Shown here one piece after another: positions 1 to 7,570 of a stretch of 39,136 nucleotides of DNA. The position numbers were made by a program, and so were the translations under genes. This DNA is from Chloracidobacterium sp. UBA6041 (lineage in GTDB: Bacteria > Acidobacteriota > Blastocatellia > Pyrinomonadales > Pyrinomonadaceae): contig DIYZ01000009.1 in assembly GCA_002427845.1 (NCBI GenBank), forward strand, positions 2,448 to 41,583. The letters run 5' to 3'. Positions within the stretch are counted from its first letter, which is position 1. Each line of letters begins with the position of its first letter. The notes beneath the pieces were generated by a model that saw nothing but the letters and a program-made list of their open reading frames with translations, had not been told where the DNA came from and searched no databases.

Positions 1-154
1 ATGCTATCACTCAATGAAATCCAAACCACACGACTTGTTGTGGTATAGATCATATTCAAGGTGGACTCTCGCACCCGGTCGCTACCACCACCCCAGCGGG
101 CTGCCCGGCTGGAGACCCCGGTCCGCTCCCAGTTCTGAAATTGCTTGTCATCTA

Positions 155-844
155 TCATGGATGACTGGCAAGTTCCGTATTAATAATTTCGCGAAGCTTG
201 TCCGGCACCATCAGAGACTCAAAAGGAACTTCCCGGCCATTAAGAAAGACCGTCGGTGTGCCTTTGACGCCGAGTGAGTGCGCGCGCTTACCGTCCAAAA
301 AAATTCGTTGCTGCACAACGTCGCTGCTTATATCTCGCTTGAAACGCTCGAAGTCCAGGCCAATCTTCGTTGCATATCCCTCGAAGATGGGGCGGACGTC
401 AAAAGCCTCATGCCAGGTTTTCTGGTTCTCATAAATCAGGTCATGCATTTCCCAGAACTTACCTTGCAAACCGGCTGCCTCGGCCGCGCGGGCGGCCGCC
501 AGTGCGTGCTGATGATTGGGGACGAGGGGAAACTCACGAAAGATTATTCGAATGCGTGGTCCAAATTCCCCCTCCAATGTTTTCAGAATGGGGTGGAGCA
601 AACCGCATGGCGGACATTCAAAGTCGCCAAACTCTTCGAGTGTGACGCGCGCGTCGGCCGGACCTAATGCATGTGGTGGATCGGCACCGGCATCCGGTGA
701 GTCTGGCATCTGCGCCGGGGATGATGTGCTGGACGCAGCGGTCGTAGCCGGAGTTTCCGCCGTTGACCGCTTGAAGTACCAGGCCATCAGTAAGGCCGCT
801 CCCAGCACAGCCGCAATAATTATGAATGGAAGGTTACGTTTCAT
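155..844 (-). CDS. DsbA-family thiol:disulfide oxidoreductase, membrane-anchored
   Basis: Thioredoxin-fold protein of 229 residues, probably facing the periplasm. Residues about 5-23 form one hydrophobic segment after a basic start (MKRN), acting as an uncleaved anchor or signal peptide; a Ser/Ala/Pro-rich linker reaches about residue 60. The fold then starts and carries a CPPC active site at residues 77-80 (FECPPC) and the cis-Pro loop GTPTVFLNG at about 195-203. This matches the DsbA/thioredoxin_4 group, which oxidises thiols or, with a VKOR-type partner, re-oxidises exported proteins. No partner gene is visible; the window ends 154 nt beyond its stop. CPPC rather than CPHC leaves oxidase versus reductase/isomerase direction open. 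Confidence 0.9.
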   Translation of the reverse strand: MKRNLPFIIIAAVLGAALLMAWYFKRSTAETPATTAASSTSSPAQMPDSPDAGADPPHALGPADARVTLEEFGDFECPPCGLLHPILKTLEGEFGPRIRIIFREFPLVPNHQHALAAARAAEAAGLQGKFWEMHDLIYENQKTWHEAFDVRPIFEGYATKIGLDFERFKRDISSDVVQQRIFLDGKRAHSLGVKGTPTVFLNGREVPFESLMVPDKLREIINTELASHP

Positions 845-982
845 AAGCCAAAAAATTATTCAGCGTCAGTCGGCAAATCCGACGGTTGGTGGCTTCCCGT
901 CGATTGAATGCAAGCTACACCGCGCGCGCAAACTGGAAATTTGCGTTGCCACGGCGGCAGTCAGTCCGGTCCACCAGCAGCA

Positions 983-1477
983 TTACTGAATGGTATAGGG
1001 AACGGTCTTGTCGAGATCGCCATTAGTGTAAACCTCGACCTTATATTTTCCCGTGGGCCAGTCTTGCGGCAACGTCAAGTGACCGTGCACTACATTCTCC
1101 AGCGTCTTTGTGGTGTAGTTGATGTCTTTGATCTTCTGGTCTTTAGTGCCGTCGGCATCAACGATCCACCATGAAAACTTCATCTGCGTCCCTGACTTTG
1201 CTTCTTTCAAAGTCGCGATGCAATGAATAGTACGGTCGCCGGGCTCAAAGGTAGTGGTCTGCTCTCCCGGCTCACCATTGCCATCATCCTTGGCCATGTG
1301 GATTTCCTTGATCGCAGATCCCGCTCCTCTATCAACCGCAGCATTCGAGTTGCTGTTTGTGTTGTTGTTGCTATTGGTGTTGACGTTTTTGAGCTTGCCA
1401 AGATTGCAGGCGAGCACGACGAAGATTAGAAGGCCGGCAGCAAGCCAGGCTGGATGGTGTTTCATCTTGGTCTCCAC
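983..1477 (-). CDS. small lipoprotein with Asn/Ser linker
   Basis: Protein of 164 residues with a lipoprotein signal: basic start, hydrophobic run and lipobox VLAC placing the lipidated Cys near residue 24. An Asn/Ser/Thr-rich tether (about residues 33-46) follows, then a roughly 110-residue domain rich in beta-type sequence with a conserved-looking Trp-Trp pair and a C-terminal strand ending in PYTIQ. The layout suggests an envelope protein with an Ig-like or beta-sandwich domain. No specific family was recognised. It is a separate unit between the thiol oxidoreductase and purQ. Confidence 0.75.
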   Translation of the reverse strand: METKMKHHPAWLAAGLLIFVVLACNLGKLKNVNTNSNNNTNSNSNAAVDRGAGSAIKEIHMAKDDGNGEPGEQTTTFEPGDRTIHCIATLKEAKSGTQMKFSWWIVDADGTKDQKIKDINYTTKTLENVVHGHLTLPQDWPTGKYKVEVYTNGDLDKTVPYTIQ

Positions 1478-1585
1478 TGTGGTTATGACGCAGGCTGTTG
1501 GCTTGCGTTTTTCTAACTATGAAACTGCGCGCTGCAAACGAACAGTTTGCGATATAGATTCGAGGGTATTTGAAAGTATACGCAA

Positions 1586-2284
1586 TCAAGCCACCGCGGC
1601 CAGCGTGGCAGCAAGCGAACGAAAGATATCGCGGCCGTCGCTCGAACCCAGCAGTTCTTCACAGGCGCGTTCCGGATGCGGCATCAACCCGAGCACGTTG
1701 CGCTCGCGGCTGCAAATGCCCGCGATGTTATCGCGCGAGCCGTTTGGATTTGCCGACTCGACTATATTTCCACTGGCGTCACAATAACGTAAGACCACGC
1801 GATCTTCTCGTTGCAGCTCCTGAAGCGTTGCCTCATCGCAAACATAGTTTCCTTCGGCATGGGCGATCGGGATTCGTAGCACCGAATGGCGGGCCAGCTC
1901 ATTTGTGAAAGGCGTGTCGGAAGTTTCCACGCGCACAAAGACGTGTTCGCAAATGAAATGCAGATCGCGATTACGAATCAAAGCGCCGGGCAACAGACCT
2001 GCTTCGCAAAGTATCTGAAAACCATTGCAGATGCCCAGAATGAAGCGGCCGCTCCGGGCAAACTTCTTTACTGATTCCATTACCGGCGAAAAGCGAGCGA
2101 GCGCGCCCGCGCGCAGATAGTCGCCATAGGAAAAACCGCCAGGGATAATCAGCGCGTCGTAAGAGTTCAGATTTGTATCGCGATGCCAGATGAAGTCTAC
2201 CGGCTGGCCTACGTGCTTGGAGATCACGTGATAGGCATCGTGGTCGCAGTTAGAGCCGGGAAAAACAATGATGCCAAATTTCAC
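1586..2284 (-). CDS. purQ: phosphoribosylformylglycinamidine synthase, glutaminase subunit PurQ
   Basis: Class I glutamine amidotransferase subunit that feeds ammonia from glutamine to PurL for FGAM synthesis in purine biosynthesis. The 232 residues show the N-terminal FPGSNCD motif, the nucleophile Cys86 in GICNGFQ, and the His203/Glu205 pair in MPHPER, so the triad is complete. The start is GTG at 2284, and it overlaps the purS stop as GTGA, a clear sign of translational coupling. Length and a separate PurS mean that the organism uses the three-part PurL/PurQ/PurS enzyme; purL is not in the window. Confidence 0.97.
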   Translation of the reverse strand: MKFGIIVFPGSNCDHDAYHVISKHVGQPVDFIWHRDTNLNSYDALIIPGGFSYGDYLRAGALARFSPVMESVKKFARSGRFILGICNGFQILCEAGLLPGALIRNRDLHFICEHVFVRVETSDTPFTNELARHSVLRIPIAHAEGNYVCDEATLQELQREDRVVLRYCDASGNIVESANPNGSRDNIAGICSRERNVLGLMPHPERACEELLGSSDGRDIFRSLAATLAAVA

Positions 2285-2526
2285 CCTTCAATCTCCACGC
2301 GGTAGTCTTCAATAATCGGATTAGAAAGAACTTCGCGCGCCATGCGGGCCACTGATTCGCGCGCTTGTTCCTGGTCGGCTGAATCCGGGAGCGTTATCTC
2401 GAAATACTTGCCCTGGCGGACATCCGAGATACCCGTGAAGCCGAGCAGCTCTACGGAGTGCTGTATCGCTTTACCCTGCGGGTCAAGGATGCCCGGTTTG
2501 AGACTGACGTAGACTTTCGCTTTCAT
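2281..2526 (-). CDS. purS: phosphoribosylformylglycinamidine synthase subunit PurS
   Basis: Small 81-residue subunit that bridges PurL and PurQ in the FGAM synthase complex. Family features seen are the start MKAKVYVSLKPGILDPQGKA, the middle VRQGKYFEI and the end IEDYRVEIEG. It lies directly upstream of purQ with a 4-nt GTGA overlap. Both are read on the minus strand and diverge from the DUF4870 gene, so 2527-2665 is a shared divergent promoter region. Confidence 0.95.
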   Translation of the reverse strand: MKAKVYVSLKPGILDPQGKAIQHSVELLGFTGISDVRQGKYFEITLPDSADQEQARESVARMAREVLSNPIIEDYRVEIEG

Positions 2527-2575
2527 ACTCTTTGGTGCTGCTCCAAAATTCTCGAGGCCATACTAAAACATAACA

Positions 2576-2603
2576 TTGCTTCATGTGTAGCTGATAGCAT
2601 AAT
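2576..2603 (+). promoter_or_regulatory. possible sigma70-type promoter for the DUF4870 gene
   Basis: A TTGCTT hexamer (2576-2581) and a CATAAT hexamer (2598-2603) are separated by 16 nt, upstream of the gene starting at 2666. An AGGAGA ribosome site lies about 8 nt before that ATG. This is based on pattern only. Confidence 0.35.
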
Positions 2604-2665
2604 ATCTCCGCCCACAACCTTAGTATTCAACCTTCAAACAAATATAGATCAGGAGAAACTAAATA

Positions 2666-3130
2666 ATGCAAAACCCACCGGCCGGTCAGGGCTATGGAAG
2701 CGGAACCGGTAACCCCCAAACAGGCGCTTCGCGACCCGCTGCGGGCGGCCTTGATCCAAAAATCGCCGCCGCGATCTCATACCTATGGATCGTCGGACTA
2801 ATACTTTACTTCATGGAAAAAGAAAACCGGTTCGTGCGCTTCCACGCCATGCAATCGATCCTCTTTGGTATCGTGAACATGATAATCATGACTGTGCTGA
2901 TCATTCTTGCCGTGATACTAACCATTGTCTTTGGTGTCGGCGGCGCGGCCATCGGAGGCGGCGCCAGCGCGATAGGAACTTTGCTTGTATTCCTGATCTG
3001 GATAATCGTAGCCCTCATTGTTCTGGTCTTTGTTATTGGGGTGGTGCTTGCCGCCGTGAAAGCCTTTCAGGGCAAAACTTTCAAGCTACCCATCATAGGT
3101 AACATGGCCGAGAAGATTGTGAACAAGTAA
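2666..3130 (+). CDS. DUF4870 / Tic20-like integral membrane protein
   Basis: Protein of 154 residues. A Gly/Pro/Ala-rich soluble N-terminus (to about 28) is followed by three or four hydrophobic segments at about 34-50, 62-90, 98-112 and 113-132. The phrase KENRFVRFHAMQS between the first two helices is the typical DUF4870 signature. The function of the family is unknown. Start is supported by AGGAGA 8 nt upstream. It sits alone on the plus strand, convergent with purB and divergent from purS, so it is not part of the purine genes. Confidence 0.88.
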   Translation: MQNPPAGQGYGSGTGNPQTGASRPAAGGLDPKIAAAISYLWIVGLILYFMEKENRFVRFHAMQSILFGIVNMIIMTVLIILAVILTIVFGVGGAAIGGGASAIGTLLVFLIWIIVALIVLVFVIGVVLAAVKAFQGKTFKLPIIGNMAEKIVNK

Positions 3131-3227
3131 GCGAAACCAAACTTAAGCTTCGGTTGACGTCAGTTTCACTTTGCAAGATCTCATCACCTGGCTTTTAACG
3201 GCACGTGACCCGGATTGCCACCGGGGA

Positions 3228-3287
3228 TGAAACCGCTTCAACGGCTTCCTTGAAACCTTTCAATTGGAAACCGTTGAAACCGTTTCA
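3228..3287. repeat. imperfect inverted repeat between convergent genes
   Basis: Two 17-nt arms (3228-3244 and 3271-3287) are near reverse complements, both built from GAAACCG and CCGTTGAA words. It lies between the ends of the DUF4870 gene and purB, where a bidirectional terminator would be expected, but no U-run follows. Confidence 0.45.
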
Positions 3288-3315
3288 CTCCAATTCACTT
3301 CAATGAAGCGCGGTG

Positions 3316-4617
3316 CTAGTCAGATTCGCCGAAAACCCTGTCAAAGATCTTGTCAACATTTCTCAGGTAAGTGTCGAGTTTAAACACGGCATCTATCTCT
3401 TGCGGAGAAAGATGAGATTTGATGTCAGGATCGTTTTTCAGTAACTCCCGAAAGTCTTTGTTCTCATCCCACACCTTCATCGCGTTTCTTTGTACCCACT
3501 CGTAAGCTGTTTCACGCGCAACGCCCTTTTGCGTGAGAGCCATCAACAATTGACCGCTAAAGATAAGACCTTTGGTCGCGTCTAGGTTCTGAACCATACG
3601 CTCGGGATGTACCACGAGTCCTTCTATCAGGGATGTGGCCTTGTGAAGCATGTAATCCAGAGCAATACTCGAATCCGGGAGCACGACGCGTTCAGCGGAT
3701 GAATGCGAAATGTCGCGTTCATGCCAGAGGGCGACGTTTTCGAGACCCACCAGGCTATTGGCCCGTACGATTCTGGCGATGCCGCAGATCCGTTCGGAGA
3801 TTATCGGATTGCGCTTGTGAGGCATCGCGCTCGAACCCTTCTGGCCCGGCGCGAAACGCTCCTGCGCTTCGTTAACTTCGGTGCGCTGCCAGTGACGGAT
3901 ATTGAGGGCAAACTTGTCGAGCGATGAAGCGACAATGGCCAGCGTGCTCAGGTATTCCGCATAGCGATCGCGCTGAATAATCTGCGTCGAAACAGCAGCA
4001 GGCTTTAGGCCCAGTCGCGCGCAAACCTTCTCCTCAACCTCCGGATCCAGCAGGGCAAATGCCCCGACGGCACCGCTTATTTTCCCAACAGCGACCGCCG
4101 CTCGCGCGTGCGCCAGTCGGTCCCGGTTGCGGCGCATTTCGTCGTACCAAAGTGCGAAGGTCAATCCAAACGAGGTTGGTTCAGCGTGAATGCCATGAGT
4201 GCGGCCAATTTGCGGTGTCTTTTTAAACTCAAAGGCCCGTTGCTTGAGCACCTCCATCAACGCGGCAATCTTCAGCAGCAGCAGATCGCCGGCATCTCTG
4301 AGCAGCAAAGCGTTAGCGGTATCCACGACATCCGAAGACGTCAGGCCGTAGTGAATGAAACGCGAGGCGTCGCCAATGTTTTCCGCGAGGTTAGTGGTGA
4401 ACGCAATCACATCGTGGTTGGTGGTTTGCTCGATCTCATTTATTCGCGCAACTGAAAAACTTGCGCGCGACTTGATCTGCTCGAGCGCGTCACGCGGAAT
4501 CGTTCCCATGTCGGCGTGGACTTCGCAGACGGCAATTTCCACGTCCAGCCATTTCTGAAACTTGTTCTGCTCGCTCCAGAGGGCGCCCATTTCAGGCAAT
4601 GTGTAGCGGTCGATCAT
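3316..4617 (-). CDS. purB: adenylosuccinate lyase
   Basis: Cleaves SAICAR and adenylosuccinate, releasing fumarate, in de novo purine and AMP synthesis. The 433 residues match the short bacterial form. Conserved regions seen: TTNHDV with His68, TSSDVVDTA at about 93-101, GRTHGIHAEP with His141, and the superfamily signature GSSAMPHKRNP at about 261-271 carrying the mobile-loop catalytic Ser. It follows the DUF4019-like lipoprotein gene across 75 nt filled by a palindromic repeat, and only a weak AAGAG ribosome site precedes the ATG. With purS/purQ on the same strand it forms a loose purine group. Confidence 0.97.
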   Translation of the reverse strand: MIDRYTLPEMGALWSEQNKFQKWLDVEIAVCEVHADMGTIPRDALEQIKSRASFSVARINEIEQTTNHDVIAFTTNLAENIGDASRFIHYGLTSSDVVDTANALLLRDAGDLLLLKIAALMEVLKQRAFEFKKTPQIGRTHGIHAEPTSFGLTFALWYDEMRRNRDRLAHARAAVAVGKISGAVGAFALLDPEVEEKVCARLGLKPAAVSTQIIQRDRYAEYLSTLAIVASSLDKFALNIRHWQRTEVNEAQERFAPGQKGSSAMPHKRNPIISERICGIARIVRANSLVGLENVALWHERDISHSSAERVVLPDSSIALDYMLHKATSLIEGLVVHPERMVQNLDATKGLIFSGQLLMALTQKGVARETAYEWVQRNAMKVWDENKDFRELLKNDPDIKSHLSPQEIDAVFKLDTYLRNVDKIFDRVFGESD

Positions 4618-4623
4618 CTCTTG

Positions 4624-4691
4624 GTAGGACAGGCATTCCTGCCTGTCTGTTCTTACTGTCGGAGCTATGACAGACAGAATGTCTGTCCTAC
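4624..4691. repeat. GTAGGACAG palindromic repeat, two inverted copies
   Basis: GTAGGACAGG at 4624 and CTGTCCTAC ending at 4691 bracket two internal near-palindromes built from GACAGACA and TGTCTGTC words. The whole element can fold as one long hairpin. It fills almost all the space between the lipoprotein stop and purB. A third copy of the core lies inside ygfZ at 19163-19186. Confidence 0.8.
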
Positions 4692-4692
4692 A

Positions 4693-5178
4693 TTATTTCA
4701 GCGCCGTTGAGTTTACGAAATACCGTGCCAGCAGCCAGCGGCCGTCGCGCTCAACCAGAGTGAAAGTTTCCATGCCTTCGCCCTTCTGAAACTTTGTCCT
4801 GTAAGTAACGATGTAAGCGCGGCCCTGAAGTGGTCCACTGGAATTCTGCTGTTCCGTGGCCGACTGCAGCGTGCGGTTTTCAACCAGACCGAGTTTTGCG
4901 CGCAGAGTCTTGAGTGTGGCAACCGACTGTTCGAGCGTTGCGTCTTGTCGCCACAACTCGGACGCCTCGTTATAAATCTTTTCGTAACGCTCCGCTGCAA
5001 TCTCTTCGCTTACTGAGTCAATCGCCGACTCCACTTCCGGCGGAATAGTTTGGCGTTCTGATTTCAACCCGCAACCGAATGAAAGCGAAACCAACAGCAT
5101 CAGCGCGCAGGTAAAAGGCCGGTTGGAATATTGTTCGACAAACTTGAGTTTGTCGGACGTTCCGCCTTCATGCTTCAT
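4693..5178 (-). CDS. DUF4019-like lipoprotein
   Basis: Predicted 161-residue lipoprotein. A hydrophobic run PFTCALMLLVSLSFGC provides the lipobox Cys at about residue 36. The mature part contains AERYEKIYNEASELWRQ, ATLKTLRAKLG and a C-terminal half with FTLVERDGRWLLARYF, the pattern of DUF4019/DUF3887-type proteins of unknown function. The start at 5178 is preferred: it is 7 nt after the upstream metallo-hydrolase stop, with AGGAAAAGG just before the ATG. An upstream reading would overlap that gene by about 200 nt. Odd point: residues SDKLKFVEQ in the signal n-region are encoded by a short palindrome (5136-5155) also seen at 36267. Confidence 0.75.
   Translation of the reverse strand: MKHEGGTSDKLKFVEQYSNRPFTCALMLLVSLSFGCGLKSERQTIPPEVESAIDSVSEEIAAERYEKIYNEASELWRQDATLEQSVATLKTLRAKLGLVENRTLQSATEQQNSSGPLQGRAYIVTYRTKFQKGEGMETFTLVERDGRWLLARYFVNSTALK
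5136..5155. repeat. CGACAAACT mini-palindrome inside a lipoprotein gene
   Basis: Perfect 9-nt arms CGACAAACT and AGTTTGTCG with a 2-nt loop (TG). The same arms with loop TC recur at 36267-36286. Here the element is within the first 15 codons of the lipoprotein gene. Confidence 0.8.
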
Positions 5179-5185
5179 CCTTTTC

Positions 5186-6010
5186 CTACACCTCGATCCA
5201 GGGAGTCGGCTCCCTGGGAAACGACAGGCTGACCTGAGTGTCCGCGTGAAAAAGCGGGTAGCGCTCCTGTAGGGCAACTTCGACGGAAATCTTCGCGAGA
5301 TAGGGATTGTTAGCGCGCTGCGAAAGATGGGCCAGCACGAGAAATTTCGCGACCCCGTCAAAGCCGTCACGAATCCAGTCGGCCACGTCTTCATTGGAGA
5401 GATGACCGAGCCGCGAAAGAATTCGCTGTTTCAGTTCCCAGGGATAAGCATCACAAGCTTTGAGCATGTCACGGCTATGGTTGGATTCGATCACGATGGC
5501 TGCGCAACCACGCAGTCGCTCACTGACAAGCGTCGTGATGTGGCCAAAATCCATCAAGGTGGCAATCTTTACGCCCTGGTGCGTTGCCGTGAAGCCGAAA
5601 TTGTCTACAGCGTCGTGCGGAATAGTAAAAGGATGGAAGTCAATCTCGCCGATGCGGAAGTCTCTGCTTGATTCTATTTGCTCAACCCGATCGCGCAGCG
5701 CCTGGGCGCGTTTGCGCGGCTCTTCATTGCTGACATTCTGACGTTCGCTTACGTAGGCTTCGCGGGTCTTGGCGGAAATGTAGACGGGACACTCGACGGC
5801 CCTAAGTAAAACGCGCAGGCCGCCGGCATGATCGCCATGTTCATGCGTGACCAGCACCGCGTCGAGCCGTTGAACGTCTTCGCCGACGAGGGCGAGCCGG
5901 CGCGCAATTTCTTTGGCGCTCAATCCGGCATCGACGAGAACACGTGTTTCGCCCGCAACGATCAAAACCGCATTGCCCGTTGATCCGCTGCCGAGAACGG
6001 TAAGTTTCAT
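5186..6010 (-). CDS. MBL-fold metallo-hydrolase, WalJ/YycJ type
   Basis: Protein of 274 residues with the metallo-beta-lactamase motif THEHGDHAGG (His56, His58, Asp60, His61) and later conserved PHDA, DFGH and ESNH segments that supply further metal ligands. The start MKLTVLGSGSTGN and the overall length fit the YycJ/WalJ family, RNase Z-like proteins proposed to act as DNA 5'-3' exonucleases or linked to cell-wall control. No signal peptide, so it is cytoplasmic. It leads a minus-strand run with the lipoprotein gene (7-nt gap) and purB. Confidence 0.9.
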   Translation of the reverse strand: MKLTVLGSGSTGNAVLIVAGETRVLVDAGLSAKEIARRLALVGEDVQRLDAVLVTHEHGDHAGGLRVLLRAVECPVYISAKTREAYVSERQNVSNEEPRKRAQALRDRVEQIESSRDFRIGEIDFHPFTIPHDAVDNFGFTATHQGVKIATLMDFGHITTLVSERLRGCAAIVIESNHSRDMLKACDAYPWELKQRILSRLGHLSNEDVADWIRDGFDGVAKFLVLAHLSQRANNPYLAKISVEVALQERYPLFHADTQVSLSFPREPTPWIEV

Positions 6011-6088
6011 GTTAAGGAATTAGAGCTATGAACCCGTGCTACTAAGAAAGGTGTAGAAAGAAACTTTATCATTTAATACCGAAAACGG

Positions 6089-6422
6089 CTACGGCACAAG
6101 ATACTCGCCTAACCTTTGCAATAAGCGTTTATGCCGATCACTTGAAATCGAACCAATTGAACCAACAATCTTCTTACGTGGAACCACAACCAGAAAACCG
6201 AGCCTGATTAAGGACTCTTCTATCAAGCCGCTTGACACAAAGTCTGGATCGCTTAGAAATCACCTCGTCGAAATCCTTTGCGGCCTGGCGTAACTGCGTG
6301 CTCACGCCGCAAACAAGCACATCTCCGAAGGGCGGCATCTCACGCAAGACGATGGCTGGACGATTCTTGACCATGCCATCAGCTTGTGGCATTGGCACTA
6401 CAATTACATCACCTTCCTTCAT
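6089..6422 (-). pseudogene. frameshifted PemK/MazF-family toxin
   Basis: The first 56 codons read as a MazF/PemK-type endoribonuclease toxin (GDVIVVPMPQADGMVKNRPAIVL, then VLVCGVSTQL and FDEVI). The open frame then runs off into 26 unrelated codons and stops at 6174. In the next frame the family sequence resumes at about 6250 as SDPDFVSSGL, then SLIRLGFLVVVPRKKIVGSI, ending at a TAG at 6089. The span is 334 nt, one base more than 111 codons, so a single extra base near 6253-6256 explains everything. The repaired product would be 110 residues, normal for the family. Either a true single-lesion pseudogene or an assembly indel. Confidence 0.88.
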
Positions 6423-6654
6423 ACGCGGGATTCGCCTCTTTGATTAAATCCAATGAATACTCCGGCTCATCATCGCTGTAAGCTCGTGCCAAACTTTCCA
6501 ACGACAGCCGCGTCCAGTCTTCGCGCTCCTCATCTGAGGATTTTGGTAACACCGTAATGATTAGCTCCACATTTGGCTCAAGTTCAAATGGCTCGTCCAG
6601 CAGAATTTGGCTGCCGTCAAAATGTGCGCGTAAAGTTTTGGTCTCCATAAGCAT
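6409..6654 (-). CDS. putative antitoxin of the MazF-like pair
   Basis: Small acidic protein of about 81 residues. The N-terminal part (METKTLRAHFDGSQILLDEP) resembles a short swapped-hairpin/AbrB-like DNA-binding type antitoxin; the Asp/Glu-rich C-terminal half (DDEPEYSLDLIKEANPAYEG) would bind the toxin. It overlaps the toxin gene by 14 nt, the usual antitoxin-first order. AGGAG lies 4 nt before the ATG at 6654; an alternative ATG at 6648 gives METKTL and better spacing. It seems intact while its toxin is frameshifted. Confidence 0.75.
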   Translation of the reverse strand: MLMETKTLRAHFDGSQILLDEPFELEPNVELIITVLPKSSDEEREDWTRLSLESLARAYSDDEPEYSLDLIKEANPAYEGR

Positions 6655-6893
6655 CAATCTCCTGCAGGGATTTTACAGGCCTTTCTTTTCTTAGCCAATG
6701 TGCCAGGTAAGCGTCGGAGTTGACTTTGCACGGCGCCCATTAATAGGCAGCAGGTCATGAAATTTCTTCGAGATTAAAGGAGATCTGATATCGCACTAAC
6801 TTAACATTGGGTAGCCCTCTCGCCGCAAAGATTACTCTTGAATCAAAGCTCGATGCCACCAAGATTCCTATAGTAACTCATCTCATTCCTACA

Positions 6894-7544
6894 TCAGGCG
6901 AAGCCTCCTCGCCACATCTTCGGAGCTTCGATGGTCCCCCCGGGGTGCCTGATGGAATCGGGCAATCGTGCGCGCTCCAGCATGACCGGCGTGATTGAGT
7001 GTATGGTCACAAAGCGATTGGCATCGAACTCCTCCGACCATCGTCTTTTCGGCTGGCCCGGGGGCAACCACACTTCTATGTGGCGGGCGAACTCTGCTGA
7101 CGCGGCGCGCACGGCGGGCATCTGATCGGAGTCACCGGTCACTAGAATAGCCCTTTCGTAGAACTCCTTCGCAGCATCCAGCACGAGAGCTATGGCGATA
7201 TTGACGTCTGTCTGCTTCTCCTTGCGCTGCCAGCGTCGCTGAGTGTCGCCCTTGTGAAAGCCCTCGACGACTTCTAGATGCGATATTGTGCGCACCGCAC
7301 GTAGCCACAGCATCTGCCTACCTCTCTCCCCGCCTGCCTCTCCGCCGGTCTCGCCAAGATCTCCAACAGGTGCGGTAAAATACTTAATTCGAGTAAGCGA
7401 TCCCCGGCTTCGAATGATTTCGCTTGCCAACGCTCCGAAATCGCACCAAGCCAGGTGAATGGGCGTAATGTCCGGACGCTTCTTGATTGCGTAGTAGAAA
7501 TTGTATCCATCGATGTACATCGCCCATTTCTGTGTCGCTGCCAT
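6894..7544 (-). CDS. NYN-domain (PIN-like) putative RNase
   Basis: Protein of about 216 residues with NYN/LabA-like hallmarks: YIDGYNFYY near the start (Asp about 12), KQTDVNIAIAL with Asp at about 113, and ILVTGDSDQMP with two Asp at about 138 and 140. These acidic residues form the metal site of PIN-like nucleases. An internal Gly-rich stretch (ETGGEAGGERGR) is a likely loop. The ATG at 7544 is chosen over the TTG one codon earlier because GGAG lies 6 nt upstream of it. It starts 26 nt after the M16 peptidase stop, suggesting co-transcription. Substrate unknown. Confidence 0.88.
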   Translation of the reverse strand: MAATQKWAMYIDGYNFYYAIKKRPDITPIHLAWCDFGALASEIIRSRGSLTRIKYFTAPVGDLGETGGEAGGERGRQMLWLRAVRTISHLEVVEGFHKGDTQRRWQRKEKQTDVNIAIALVLDAAKEFYERAILVTGDSDQMPAVRAASAEFARHIEVWLPPGQPKRRWSEEFDANRFVTIHSITPVMLERARLPDSIRHPGGTIEAPKMWRGGFA

Positions 7545-7570
7545 CAATGTCTCCAGAGGGTGCGGCTACT

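Noticed and set aside
5179..5394. Upstream extension of the DUF4019-like lipoprotein
   Set aside because: It would overlap the metallo-hydrolase by about 200 nt and bury the lipoprotein signal.
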